Notes under the pieces: model-generated
What the model saw: only the letters and a program-made list of their open reading frames with translations
Told to the model about the DNA's origin: nothing
Database searches by the model: none
In this document: positions 44,635-53,722 of the stretch, one piece after another
Numbering within the stretch: the stretch's first letter is position 1
Layout: each line of letters begins with the position of its first letter
Assembly (NCBI RefSeq): GCF_002261335.1
Contig: NZ_NEVL01000004.1
Location: 682,001 to 746,000 of the forward strand
Direction of reading: 5' to 3'
From: Bordetella genomosp. 1
GTDB lineage: Bacteria; Pseudomonadota; Gammaproteobacteria; Burkholderiales; Burkholderiaceae_B
Length of the DNA stretch: 64,000 nucleotides
Made by a program: the position numbers and the translations under genes

Positions 44635-44774
44635 ACAAATCGTGAAATTGACGTGGTAAGCCGTCTTCATTCCCTGAAGAATTGATCCCGCGCAAAGACA
44701 AGAGAAAACTCTTGCGGGCGCAAAGAAGAAGGACCTGAAACAAGGTCGCTAACATCAAAACTCAGGAGACAGCA

Positions 44775-45749
44775 ATGATCACGAGGCGCCAAGCCGGGAT
44801 CTATATGGCAATGTGCGTAATGGGCGCAAAGTTCTCCAATGCCCTCGCCAGCACGTGGCCCGCCCCGGAATCCGTAATTCGGCTCGTCGTACCCTTTTCC
44901 CCCGGTGGCACCACGGACATTCTGGGCCGGATGATGGCCGACGGGCTGCGCAAAGAGCTCGGCGTAAGCGTCATTGTCGAGAACCTCGCAGGCGCAAATG
45001 GCAATCTGGGCGCCACTAACGTGCTTCGCGCCAAAGCGGATGGGCTCACGCTCATGCTGGGAACACCTGGCCCCATGATTGTCAACAAGTACGTCTACAG
45101 CAACCTGAACTACGACCCTCTGACGGCCTTCTCTCATGTAGCACTCGTGGCCGCACTACCCAATGTGTTGATGGTCCGCAAGGAGCTTCCCGTCAATAGC
45201 GTGGCTGACCTCGTTGCCCTTGCCGGAAAGAAGGACCTCAGTTTCGGCAGCCCTGGGGTAGGTTCCAGCGGTCACGTCTCAAGCGAGCTGTTCAATCTAC
45301 AGTCCAAGATCAAGGCCGCTCACATCCCCTACAAGGGAAGCTCGCCGATGCTGGTGGACTTGGCTGGCGGCAACATTGATTACAGCATTGACCAAATCTC
45401 GTCGGCGCTGAAGCTCGTTCAAGCAGGCCAGATTCGGGCGTTGGCCGTTACATCGAAAGAGCGATCTCCGGAACTTCCTGATGTTCCTACGCTGCAGGAA
45501 GCCGGCCTCTCCGACTATGAAGTGTCCGTATGGTTCTGCATAGCCGCGCCGGCGAAAACGCCACCGGAAACCGTGCTGAAACTCAACGCCGCGATCAACA
45601 AGGTCCTCCAGGATCCTGCAGTGATTCAACGCATTGCCGGGTTCGGCGCACGTCCGCTTGGCGGCCATCCTGAAGACCTCACTCGGCAGGTCCAGGTGGA
45701 GCAGCAGAACATCATCGCAGTCGCCAAGGTCGTCAATTTCTCCAACTAG
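44775..45749 (+). CDS. Bug/TctC-type solute receptor
   Basis: A 324-residue receptor starting MITRRQAGIYMAMCVMGA after AGGAGACAGCA. Its N-terminal hydrophobic part after TRR resembles a signal peptide ending ALAS. Bug motifs: VIRLVVPFSPGGTTDILG, VIVENLAGANGNLG, ADGLTL, HIPYKGSSPMLVDLAGG. First gene of the monooxygenase operon, suggesting that it captures the substrate or a related acid. Confidence 0.92.
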   Translation: MITRRQAGIYMAMCVMGAKFSNALASTWPAPESVIRLVVPFSPGGTTDILGRMMADGLRKELGVSVIVENLAGANGNLGATNVLRAKADGLTLMLGTPGPMIVNKYVYSNLNYDPLTAFSHVALVAALPNVLMVRKELPVNSVADLVALAGKKDLSFGSPGVGSSGHVSSELFNLQSKIKAAHIPYKGSSPMLVDLAGGNIDYSIDQISSALKLVQAGQIRALAVTSKERSPELPDVPTLQEAGLSDYEVSVWFCIAAPAKTPPETVLKLNAAINKVLQDPAVIQRIAGFGARPLGGHPEDLTRQVQVEQQNIIAVAKVVNFSN

Positions 45750-45781
45750 CCCAAAGCTACCGTTCAGGTGCTCTACATCAC

Positions 45782-46630
45782 ATGCCTTTCAACACCAACG
45801 TAAAGAGCCTATCCACGTCTACCCCGGACGGAGTCAAGATCGACTACTACGACTCCGATCCCGAAAAGAAGGGGCGTGGCACCATCGTTTTGCTTCACGG
45901 CACTGCAGGCTCTGCCCAGAACAATTTCTGGGCGCTGTATCCGATGCTGTCGCTCCGTCACCGGGTCGTGGCCCTGGACTTCGTCGATCCCGAGGATGCG
46001 ACGCCCGAGGCGGAGACGTACGTTCGCCAGGTACACGCCGTTGTCAGTGCGGCTGATCAGGGTGAACCCGTGCACCTGGTCGGTTATTCCTTCGGTGCCG
46101 TCATCGCTGCGCTGTATGCCGCCCAGCATGGCGCAGCGGTTCGATCTCTTACGCTGGTGTGCGGCTGGGTGAAGACCGACAATCAGCAGCGCCTGCGCAA
46201 CACAATATGGCGCAGCCTGTATGAGAGCAAGCATGACGCAATTGCGGAATTCTCCGTATTCGCAAACTACAGTCAGCCGTTCCTGAATGCGAAAAACGAA
46301 AGTGAGCTCAAGGCGCTTGTCGACGCGGTCCGAACCGGTCCCGACCGCTCCAAGAAGATGGCCTTCAACCTGAACGTGGATATCAGCCGAGACCTCGGTG
46401 CCATCGGCGTGCCGTCGCTTGTGGTCGGATGCACGCTGGACCTCACGACACCGATGCGACACGCCAGGATGCTGTTCGGCGGCATCGCCGATAGTCGATT
46501 CGCGGAAATCTACTGCGGCCATGGCGTCGTCCATGAACGTCCTGCCGAGCTGTTCACGATGATCGACGAATTTGTTCAGAATCCGGCCGCCCAGCCTGCC
46601 GGACACGTATTTCAGAATGCCCACGCCTGA
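45782..46630 (+). CDS. Alpha/beta hydrolase (esterase/lactonase type)
   Basis: A 282-residue alpha/beta-hydrolase: HGTAGS oxyanion segment at 39-44, nucleophile S103 in GYSFGA, a late Asp in CTLDLTTPM and a histidine in GHGVVHERPAE. It lies 12 bp before the Baeyer-Villiger-type monooxygenase, so hydrolysis of the lactone or ester produced by that enzyme is the most natural role. Substrate is inferred from context only. Confidence 0.88.
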   Translation: MPFNTNVKSLSTSTPDGVKIDYYDSDPEKKGRGTIVLLHGTAGSAQNNFWALYPMLSLRHRVVALDFVDPEDATPEAETYVRQVHAVVSAADQGEPVHLVGYSFGAVIAALYAAQHGAAVRSLTLVCGWVKTDNQQRLRNTIWRSLYESKHDAIAEFSVFANYSQPFLNAKNESELKALVDAVRTGPDRSKKMAFNLNVDISRDLGAIGVPSLVVGCTLDLTTPMRHARMLFGGIADSRFAEIYCGHGVVHERPAELFTMIDEFVQNPAAQPAGHVFQNAHA

Positions 46631-46642
46631 GGTTTACCTTCC

Positions 46643-48151
46643 ATGAACGCTTCAACGACACAAACCGAAAACTTGCTCACCCAGACCTCGGTACTGATCA
46701 TCGGGTCCGGCTTTTCTGGCCTGGGAATGGCCGTAGGCCTCAAACGCGAAAATAAGCACGACTTCATCGTGCTTGAGCGCGCGACCGATGTAGGCGGAAC
46801 GTGGCGTGATAACACCTATCCCGGCGCGGCGTGCGACATCCAATCTCATCTGTACTCCTATTCCTTCAAGCCGAACCCGCGATGGAGTCGCGTCTACGCA
46901 CCACAACCCGAGATTCTGGACTACCTGCGGCGTACCGCCCAGGAAGAAAACATTCTTCCGCACGTGCGATTCGGCGCCAACGTGGAGCGCGCAGCTTGGG
47001 ATGAAGATCGTGGAATTTGGGTCGTGAAAACTTCCGTCGGAGTGTTCGAAGCTCCCGTTCTGATTTCCGCGGCCGGACATCTTTCAGACCCTTCCTATCC
47101 AGACATTCCGGGAATCTGCAGCTTCAAGGGAGATATCTTTCATTCTGCAAAGTGGGACCATTCATACGATTGGTCGGGAAAGCGCGTAGGTGTGATTGGG
47201 ACCGGCGCATCTGCAATACAGATCGTTCCCGAACTCGCCCGTAGCGCCTCGCATCTGACAGTATTCCAGCGCTCCGCCCCATACGTCATTCCTCGCCGTG
47301 ACCACGTTTACAGTCCGGCCGAGCAGGGAATGTTCGAGCGATTCCCAGAATCCATGCAGGAGCTGCGCGACGAACTGTTCTGGGGGAATGAGTCACGATT
47401 TCCCCAGCGCCGCCAGGTGCCGGCATTCATCGAAATGATCCGCGGCATGGCCGTCAATCACCTGCAGGCCCAGGTTCCCGATGAAGCGCTTCGGACCAAG
47501 CTCACGCCCCATTACGCCATCGGCTGCAAGCGAATTCTGATCTCGAACGATTACTACCCTACCCTGATGCGACCCAACGTGGATTTGGAAACGGCGGGTA
47601 TCGCTAGCATTGACGAAACAGGCGTAGTGCTGACAAGCGGCGAGAGAGTTGAACTCGACCTGTTGGTCGTCGCTACGGGCTTCGAAGCGACCGAGCTCCC
47701 GATCGCGGAGGTAATCCAAGGAGTCGGCAATCAAAGTTTGGCGCACAAATGGAAGGACGGTGGGCACGCGTTCGCGTGCACCACGATGGCAGGCTTCCCG
47801 AACTTCTTCTTCATGCTTGGACCCAACACTGGGCTGGGAGCGGGGTCCATGATCTTCATGATTGAAACGCAGATCAACTACATCCGAGAGGCCGCGAATT
47901 ACGTTCTGGAGCAGGAAGTCGTACTGGATCCCAATGCGCAAGCCGAGCAGGCGTATACCGATAGCATCCAAACTCGAAGCCAGGGGACCGTGTGGGTGTC
48001 GGGAGGTTGCAGCAGTTGGTACCTCCATCCGTCCAGCGGCAAATTGACGGCGCTATGGCCGGATTTCATGTCGCAATTCCGCAAGGAAAACGGTTCCTTC
48101 CGTACCGATGGCTATAACCTGCGGCCTGCCATGGCCCTGGAGAAGGCATGA
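46643..48151 (+). CDS. Baeyer-Villiger-type flavin monooxygenase
   Basis: A 502-residue class B flavoprotein monooxygenase. FAD-binding GSGFSG lies at 21-26, NADPH-binding GTGASA at 186-191, and between them FKGDIFHSAKWD at 161-172 fits the BVMO fingerprint FxGxxxHxxxW(P/D). The length matches family members acting on ketones. It would insert oxygen next to a ketone to make an ester or lactone. It overlaps the next gene as ATGA. Confidence 0.92.
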   Translation: MNASTTQTENLLTQTSVLIIGSGFSGLGMAVGLKRENKHDFIVLERATDVGGTWRDNTYPGAACDIQSHLYSYSFKPNPRWSRVYAPQPEILDYLRRTAQEENILPHVRFGANVERAAWDEDRGIWVVKTSVGVFEAPVLISAAGHLSDPSYPDIPGICSFKGDIFHSAKWDHSYDWSGKRVGVIGTGASAIQIVPELARSASHLTVFQRSAPYVIPRRDHVYSPAEQGMFERFPESMQELRDELFWGNESRFPQRRQVPAFIEMIRGMAVNHLQAQVPDEALRTKLTPHYAIGCKRILISNDYYPTLMRPNVDLETAGIASIDETGVVLTSGERVELDLLVVATGFEATELPIAEVIQGVGNQSLAHKWKDGGHAFACTTMAGFPNFFFMLGPNTGLGAGSMIFMIETQINYIREAANYVLEQEVVLDPNAQAEQAYTDSIQTRSQGTVWVSGGCSSWYLHPSSGKLTALWPDFMSQFRKENGSFRTDGYNLRPAMALEKA

Positions 48152-49071
48152 ACCGGGGTACTCGCAGCGCATCCACGCATGTCGCCGTCCTCGGCGCTGG
48201 CCTTATGGGACATGGCATTGCCCAGGTGTTCTCCCAAGCAGGTTTCGGGGTTTCCATCTGGGATCCGGACCAGATGGCACTCACCGACGTGCCGCGCAGG
48301 ATAGCTGAGCATCTGGAACAGCTCGGCGAGACGCCTAAAGGCGAAATCACGCTTTCTTCCACCTTGGCCGAATGTGTTCGCGGATGCGACCTCGTGGTCG
48401 AGGCTGCGCCCGAACGACTGGAGCTCAAGCAAAACTTGATCCGCCAGATCGACGAAGCGAATCCTGATTGCATCATCGCCAGTAACACCTCGGTGCTGCG
48501 CATTACCGAAATTGCCTTGAATGCCCGGAATCCGCACCGCATAGTCGGTACGCACTGGTGGAATCCGCCCTATCTGATCCCCGTCGTCGAGGTCGTGCGA
48601 GGTGAGCAGACTGGCGAGGGGGCTGCGGCGCGAGTCACGCAGTGGCTGCTTGATGCGGGCAAGCTACCGGTGGATGTCTTCAAGGACGCGCCAGGATTTG
48701 TCGGAAACCGGATGCAGTTCGCATTGGTCCGCGAGGCGGCCCACATCGTGGACGAAGGCATCTGCTCTGCAGAGACGGTCGACCTGGTCGCGCGGCATAC
48801 CTTTGGCCGTCGTATTGCCGCAGTAGGCCCTCTGCGCAACTCGGATTACATCGGCCTGGACCTGGTCGAAGCCATTCTCGACTATCTAGCGCCTAGTCTA
48901 TCTGATGCCAGAAGGACGCCGGCCCTCATCCGGAAACTTGTTGCGGACGGGAGAAAGGGAGCCAAAACGGGGAGCGGAATCTTCGAATGGCGCGAAGGTG
49001 AGCGAAAGGAAGCGGAGGAACGTCTTCTCAAGCACCTGATGGCCATGCAGTCGCTCACGGCCAGCCACTGA
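48148..49071 (+). CDS. 3-hydroxyacyl-CoA dehydrogenase (NAD-binding, stand-alone)
   Basis: A 307-residue enzyme of the HCDH family with GAGLMG at 16-21, the NTSVL segment, HWWNPPYLIPVVE and GFVGNRMQFAL. The HWWNPP motif places it with L-carnitine dehydrogenase or lambda-crystallin-like members rather than classic FadB, so a small hydroxyacid or hydroxyacyl-CoA is possible. It is translationally coupled to the monooxygenase. Confidence 0.9.
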   Translation: MNRGTRSASTHVAVLGAGLMGHGIAQVFSQAGFGVSIWDPDQMALTDVPRRIAEHLEQLGETPKGEITLSSTLAECVRGCDLVVEAAPERLELKQNLIRQIDEANPDCIIASNTSVLRITEIALNARNPHRIVGTHWWNPPYLIPVVEVVRGEQTGEGAAARVTQWLLDAGKLPVDVFKDAPGFVGNRMQFALVREAAHIVDEGICSAETVDLVARHTFGRRIAAVGPLRNSDYIGLDLVEAILDYLAPSLSDARRTPALIRKLVADGRKGAKTGSGIFEWREGERKEAEERLLKHLMAMQSLTASH

Positions 49072-49109
49072 CGCTGGCGGAAAGTTGTTCTCACATTGCC
49101 GGGATGGAT

Positions 49110-49126
49110 CTCGCGGCTAACGCGAG
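49110..49126. other. Small hairpin between dehydrogenase and ABC transporter genes
   Basis: CTCGCG-GCTAA-CGCGAG forms a 6-bp stem in the 144-bp gap. No U-run follows, so it may be an attenuator or mRNA-stabilising element rather than a full terminator. Confidence 0.35.
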
Positions 49127-49215
49127 TATCCAAGGGAGGATTCGTCCCGGCGCGTTATCGACGGCTGCCCTCAATCTAAATTTCAAGACACAAAAAAACC
49201 ATTAAGGAGACCATC

Positions 49216-50376
49216 GTGTCTGTCATCAACGGACTAATTGGAAGACTCGCACTGGCGTTCACGAGTGCCGTTCTGGCCACAGCATCTATAGCAGCGGAAC
49301 CGATCAAGGTAGGAGCGCTGTTCCCGCTTAGCGGGGGCTCCGGTCCGCAAGGTCAGGATGTCATCAAGGCAGTGAACGCAATGGCTTCACTGATCAACGA
49401 ATCAGGCGGCGTCCTGGGCCGCCCCATCCAGATCCTGGCGCGGGACGATGAGTCCACGCCCGCGGTGGGAATCTCCCGGGCGAGCGAACTTGTTTCCGAA
49501 AAGGTGGCGGTCGTCATTGAGGGCTACTCAAGCACGGTCACGCTGGCCACGCAGCCGGTCTTCGCCCGCGCGAATATTCTGGATATCACTGCCAATGCGA
49601 AGGCGGACACGATACTTTCCAGTCCGGCGAATCCCCTTGCGATCCGTTTGAATAGTTCGAACGAACAGGACGGGGCTGTAATTGCAGAGTATCTTGCCAA
49701 TGCGCTAAAGGCCAAACGGATCGCCTTCCTCACACAAAACGACACCTACGGTGCGGGTGCTCAAGCGTCAATCGAAGATGGTCTGAAAAAACGCGGGCAT
49801 ACCTACGAGACCGTTGCGGCGGAGAAGTTTCCCTTCAACCAGGTCGACTTCCGCATCGCCTTGACCACGGTCGCATCGGCCAAACCGGATGCCGTGGTGC
49901 TCATCAACGCCAACTCCGGCGCTGGACTCCCTGCCCTCATTCAGCAGGCCAAGCGGGCTCGTCTGACGGCCACCCTTGTGACGCCTGCCGGCATCTACTC
50001 CCCCAGCGTCGCCAAGGTCGCCGGCCGAGCTGCAGATGGAGTGGTCGGAGCAGAGATCTACATTCCCGACGTTGAGCCCTTTGTCAGCTACCCGGCCAAC
50101 ACTCAATTTGTAGCCCGTCTTAAGGACGAGGCAGGCGCGACGCCGGACAAGTTCATGGCAGTTGCGGCCCTCTCTCTACAGGTGTGGGCCATGGCCGCCA
50201 ACGAATTGAAGACACTGGATCGTCAGGCACTCGCCAACCGCATTCGTGGCGGAAGCTTCGAGAACACCATATTCGGAAACGTAAGTTTCGAGCCGAATGG
50301 CCAAATGAAGACGACACATTATCTATTTGTCTCCAAGGATGGCCGCTTGGCGGTGAACAATGGAGGTGCCGAATGA
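49216..50376 (+). CDS. Branched-chain amino-acid-type ABC transporter substrate-binding protein
   Basis: A 386-residue periplasmic binding protein of the LivJ/Peripla_BP_6 type, with a GTG start at 49216 after AAGGAGACCATC. The signal peptide ends SIAAE; the mature protein begins PIKVGALFPLSGGSG, typical of this family, which in soil bacteria often binds aromatic or aliphatic acids instead of amino acids. A Bug gene follows with ATGA overlap, then an SDR, then the ATPase and permease genes. Confidence 0.92.
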   Translation: MSVINGLIGRLALAFTSAVLATASIAAEPIKVGALFPLSGGSGPQGQDVIKAVNAMASLINESGGVLGRPIQILARDDESTPAVGISRASELVSEKVAVVIEGYSSTVTLATQPVFARANILDITANAKADTILSSPANPLAIRLNSSNEQDGAVIAEYLANALKAKRIAFLTQNDTYGAGAQASIEDGLKKRGHTYETVAAEKFPFNQVDFRIALTTVASAKPDAVVLINANSGAGLPALIQQAKRARLTATLVTPAGIYSPSVAKVAGRAADGVVGAEIYIPDVEPFVSYPANTQFVARLKDEAGATPDKFMAVAALSLQVWAMAANELKTLDRQALANRIRGGSFENTIFGNVSFEPNGQMKTTHYLFVSKDGRLAVNNGGAE

Positions 50377-51362
50377 AAGGACGACTCCTCAATCAGGCGC
50401 GGCATCTGGCAATTCTTGGAGCGGTGACGATGATGGCCACTTGGGCGGGCCTCGCGTCCGCTCAGAGCTACCCCAACAAACCGATACGTTTCATCGTCCC
50501 GTTTTCCGCAGGCGGTTCCACTGACATCACTGCCAGGACAATCGGAGACGCAATGTCCAAACATCTCGGCCAGAGTGTCATCATCGAGAACAGGACGGGC
50601 GCGGCAGGATCGCTCGGCGCCGCGCTCGCCGCAAAGGCACCCGCCGACGGCTATACGGTCCTGGTCGGCGGCGTGGGTCCGATGATGGTTGTCCCCGCAC
50701 TGGACCCGACGCTCCCGTACAGCCCCGCGAAGGATTTTGAACCCGTTGGCCACGTAACGGACAATGACTACGGATGGGTCGTCAGCGCATCCAGCCCGTT
50801 CAAGACGGCAAACGACCTGCTTAGCGAAGCCCGCTCTCGACCCGGGCAGATCTCGTACATGACCACCGGCGTCGGCGGGCCGCTGCATGTCAGCATGGAA
50901 TACCTTGCCAAGAAGCAAGGCCTCCAACTCAATCACATTCCTTATCAAGGGGAAAGCCAGGCGGTGGGTGACCTGCTGTCGGACCGATTGGATGTGGCCA
51001 TCATGTCCGTTACGGCCGCCGCTCCCCTGATGAAAGCCGGCAAAGTCCGAATGCTCACGCTCCTGAGCGCCAAACGCTCTGCTGCGGTCCCCGACGTTCC
51101 TACCATCGCCGAAGCGGGCTACCCAGGCAACGAAGTGCCGATCTGGCTAGGTCTGTTCGTTCCGAAAGGTACGCCTGAAGGCGTTATCGAACGGTTATAT
51201 CAAGGGATGAGCCACGCCTTACAGCTGGAGGATGTGCGCGGCCGGATGAAGGATCTGGGCGCGGAGCCGGTTGGAGGCACGCGTACTGAGTATCAGGCCT
51301 TCCTTGATGCCGAGATCGCGCGCTGGACCGAGCGAATTGCCGAGACGGGCATCCGGCGCTAG
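50373..51362 (+). CDS. Bug/TctC-type solute receptor inside an ABC transporter operon
   Basis: A 329-residue receptor starting MKGRLLNQARHLAIL at 50373, overlapping the LivJ-like stop. Signal peptide ends ASAQ. Bug motifs: YPNKPIRFIVPFSAGGSTD, VIIENRTGAAGSLG, ADGYTV, HIPYQGESQAVGDLL. Its coupling to an ABC-type binding protein gene is unusual, since Bug proteins are normally linked to Tct transporters. Confidence 0.92.
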   Translation: MKGRLLNQARHLAILGAVTMMATWAGLASAQSYPNKPIRFIVPFSAGGSTDITARTIGDAMSKHLGQSVIIENRTGAAGSLGAALAAKAPADGYTVLVGGVGPMMVVPALDPTLPYSPAKDFEPVGHVTDNDYGWVVSASSPFKTANDLLSEARSRPGQISYMTTGVGGPLHVSMEYLAKKQGLQLNHIPYQGESQAVGDLLSDRLDVAIMSVTAAAPLMKAGKVRMLTLLSAKRSAAVPDVPTIAEAGYPGNEVPIWLGLFVPKGTPEGVIERLYQGMSHALQLEDVRGRMKDLGAEPVGGTRTEYQAFLDAEIARWTERIAETGIRR

Positions 51363-51398
51363 ACCTTTGCACGCTTATCCAGGAATAAGGACAGTTTC

Positions 51399-52127
51399 AT
51401 GAAACAACAGCTCACTGCACTGGTTACCGGTGCGAGCAATGGCATAGGCCGAGCCACCGTGCAAAGGTTCGCTGCGGACGGCTACAAAATCGTCACGGTT
51501 GACCGCAGCCCCCCCGCCGAACTTGTTGGTTCCGAAACCTTCATACAGGCCGACCTGCTGGACGCCGGTGACAGAGAACGCGCTCTGGAGCATATCCGGG
51601 AGCAGTTCAACGTGGACGTGCTCGTTAACAACGTCGCCATCGTCAAGCTTTCACCTGTCGAAGACGTGACGCTCGGAGATCTTCAAACGAGCGTAGATCT
51701 CAACATCGTCGCGGCGCTTCGCTTTGCTCAGACAGTCATTCCTGGGATGAAGCGCAGAGGCTACGGACGCATTGTGAACATCGCCAGCCGGGCCGCGCGC
51801 GGGAAGGAACTGCGGACTGCCTACTCGGCCACGAAAGCCGCCGTCATCGGAATGACGCGAACCTGGGCGCTCGAACTGGCCCCTCACGGCATTACCGTCA
51901 ACTGCATCGGGCCGGGCCCGATTGCCACGGAGATGTTCAGAGCCGCAAATCCACCAGATTCGGAGCAGACCAAGACGATCCTTAGGTCAATACCCGTGCA
52001 ACGTCTGGGTGAACCCGAAGAGATCGCGCATGCGGTGGCCTTCTTTTCACACAGGCTTGCCGGCTTCACCACAGGCCAAGTCATCTACGTCTGCGGTGGG
52101 ATGACTGTGGGCCTTGGGTCCATTTGA
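51399..52127 (+). CDS. SDR-family oxidoreductase
   Basis: A 242-residue classical SDR: TGASNGIG (10-17), NNVA (77-80), S130, Y142 and K146 in AYSATK. The start at 51399 has AAGGA 8 bp upstream. In this operon it could oxidise a cyclic or secondary alcohol to the ketone used by the Baeyer-Villiger-type enzyme. Confidence 0.92.
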   Translation: MKQQLTALVTGASNGIGRATVQRFAADGYKIVTVDRSPPAELVGSETFIQADLLDAGDRERALEHIREQFNVDVLVNNVAIVKLSPVEDVTLGDLQTSVDLNIVAALRFAQTVIPGMKRRGYGRIVNIASRAARGKELRTAYSATKAAVIGMTRTWALELAPHGITVNCIGPGPIATEMFRAANPPDSEQTKTILRSIPVQRLGEPEEIAHAVAFFSHRLAGFTTGQVIYVCGGMTVGLGSI

Positions 52128-52145
52128 AATCGCAGGGAGGCTTTC

Positions 52146-52991
52146 TTGAATATCGCCGCACCCTCGAAAGTCATCTCATCTGTAGAAGGATCCTCCCATA
52201 AAATGCGAGGCCGCCCGATGACGCCGCACATTCCGGCCATTGAGGTTGAAGGCTTGGTCGTTAACTACGGTGCCCTCAAAGCCTTGGACGGCGTCAGTTG
52301 GCGCGCGTATCCCGGAGAACTTCTGGGAATCATCGGACCTAATGGCGCAGGAAAGAGCACTTGCTTCGATGCTGTTACGTCGATGGTGCAGCGACGCGGA
52401 TCCGTGCGACTGGACGGACAGGATATTTCCCACCTTTCGCCCGACCGCTTGGGTGGGGTAGGCGTCAAGCGCGCATTCCAACAGAACGCATTCTTTGATG
52501 AGCTGTCCGTTCTGGACAACATGCTTGCTGTGCTCGGCAAGGATGCCCAGCCCGGCCTGCTGCGATCCATCTTCGACCCCTTTTCGACTTCCCGCATGAA
52601 GCGCGAAGCAACCCCTAGGGCGTCGGAGACGCTCGAGCGATTCTCAATCCCTCTTGAATTGCACGATCTGAAACCGTCGCAATTGCCTTATGGGACCCAG
52701 CGGATGCTGTCCATCGCATTGGCGTATGGGTTGGGCGCCAAGGTTCTGCTGCTTGACGAGCCCGCGGCCGGCCTGGGAGGGAAAGATATGCAGGCGCTCA
52801 AGCAATTGATGCGATCTCTCCTTAACGAATCTGTGGCTATCGTGATGATCGAGCACCATATGGAGCTGGTTATGGAAACCGCCACCCGCATCGTGGTGCT
52901 GGACCTCGGAACGCAGATTGCGCAAGGTTCCCCATCGGAAATACAGAGGGACCACCGGGTAATCGAGGCATACCTGGGGAAAGCGCAATGA
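52146..52991 (+). CDS. LivG-like ABC transporter ATP-binding protein
   Basis: A 281-residue ATPase with Walker A GPNGAGKST (64-72), signature-region LPYGTQRMLSIAL and Walker B VLLLDEP, plus the LivG-type C-terminal segment. A TTG start at 52146 is placed because GGGAGG lies 5-6 bp before it; ATG codons at 52203 and 52218 are alternatives without such a site. Overlaps the next ATPase gene by 4 bp. Confidence 0.92.
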   Translation: MNIAAPSKVISSVEGSSHKMRGRPMTPHIPAIEVEGLVVNYGALKALDGVSWRAYPGELLGIIGPNGAGKSTCFDAVTSMVQRRGSVRLDGQDISHLSPDRLGGVGVKRAFQQNAFFDELSVLDNMLAVLGKDAQPGLLRSIFDPFSTSRMKREATPRASETLERFSIPLELHDLKPSQLPYGTQRMLSIALAYGLGAKVLLLDEPAAGLGGKDMQALKQLMRSLLNESVAIVMIEHHMELVMETATRIVVLDLGTQIAQGSPSEIQRDHRVIEAYLGKAQ

Positions 52992-53722
52992 GTCCGTTGC
53001 TTCATGTCGATTCGTTATGTGTCTCTTACGTTGGAAATGAAGTCCTGAATATCGCGAACTTCTCCATCGACAGTGGAGAAATCGTCGGGATCGTGGGCGC
53101 CAACGGGGCGGGTAAGACCACCTTGGTGAATGCCATTGCGGGCTGGTCTCGCAGTTCGCCCCAAGTAAGGGCGCATATCCAGTTCGCAGGCGCCACCGTC
53201 AGCGAACTGGCTGCCCACGAACGTGCACGCCGGGGACTTCTTCTGGTGCCTGAAAGCAAGCTTGTTTACTCCTCTCTTTCAGTACAAGACAACCTGGCCA
53301 GCCCTTCTTTCGCCTTATCCACCGAAAACAAAGGCAGACGATACACGCGCGCCGAGGTTTATCAGCTGTTCCCGCGCTTGGAGGAACGGCGGTCGCACCT
53401 GGGCTCCGAATTGTCGGGCGGTGAAAGGCAAATGCTGGGAATAGGACGGGCCCTGATGCTCGGGCCACAGCTTCTCGTGGTTGACGAGCCGTCCATAGGG
53501 CTGTCGCCATTGCTGACGCAACAGGTCCTGGCAACCATGCGGCAGCTCGCTGACGAAGGGATCGCCGTCCTGGTGGCAGAGCAAAACGTACGCGCAGCGG
53601 TGCAAGTCGTGGACCGTATGGTTGTGCTGGAACGGGGCGCCATTGCCCTTCAGGGGCCAACCGAGGTGTTGCGCAACGATCCGCGCGTGGCGCAAGCATA
53701 TCTTGGAGTCGAAGCGGCATGA
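52988..53722 (+). CDS. LivF-like ABC transporter ATP-binding protein
   Basis: A 244-residue ATPase with Walker A GANGAGKTT (37-45), signature LSGGERQML and Walker B LLVVDEPSIGLSP. It overlaps both neighbours by 4 bp, and forms the ATPase heterodimer with the protein encoded just upstream. Confidence 0.94.
   Translation: MSPLLHVDSLCVSYVGNEVLNIANFSIDSGEIVGIVGANGAGKTTLVNAIAGWSRSSPQVRAHIQFAGATVSELAAHERARRGLLLVPESKLVYSSLSVQDNLASPSFALSTENKGRRYTRAEVYQLFPRLEERRSHLGSELSGGERQMLGIGRALMLGPQLLVVDEPSIGLSPLLTQQVLATMRQLADEGIAVLVAEQNVRAAVQVVDRMVVLERGAIALQGPTEVLRNDPRVAQAYLGVEAA

Larger units (their letters stand above)
43718..44774. other. Gene-poor junction between module B and the monooxygenase operon
   Basis: About 1 kb holding an open but non-homologous upstream extension of the DUF35 frame (to 43918), a short stretch near 44040-44110 whose translation (QYPYSTFFINVLDALIIGI) resembles a membrane segment of unknown origin, the LysR relic at 44190-44400, an AT-rich dyad (44617-44634) and a small hairpin CAAGAG-AAAA-CTCTTG (44699-44714). 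No intact gene was recognised. Confidence 0.55.
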
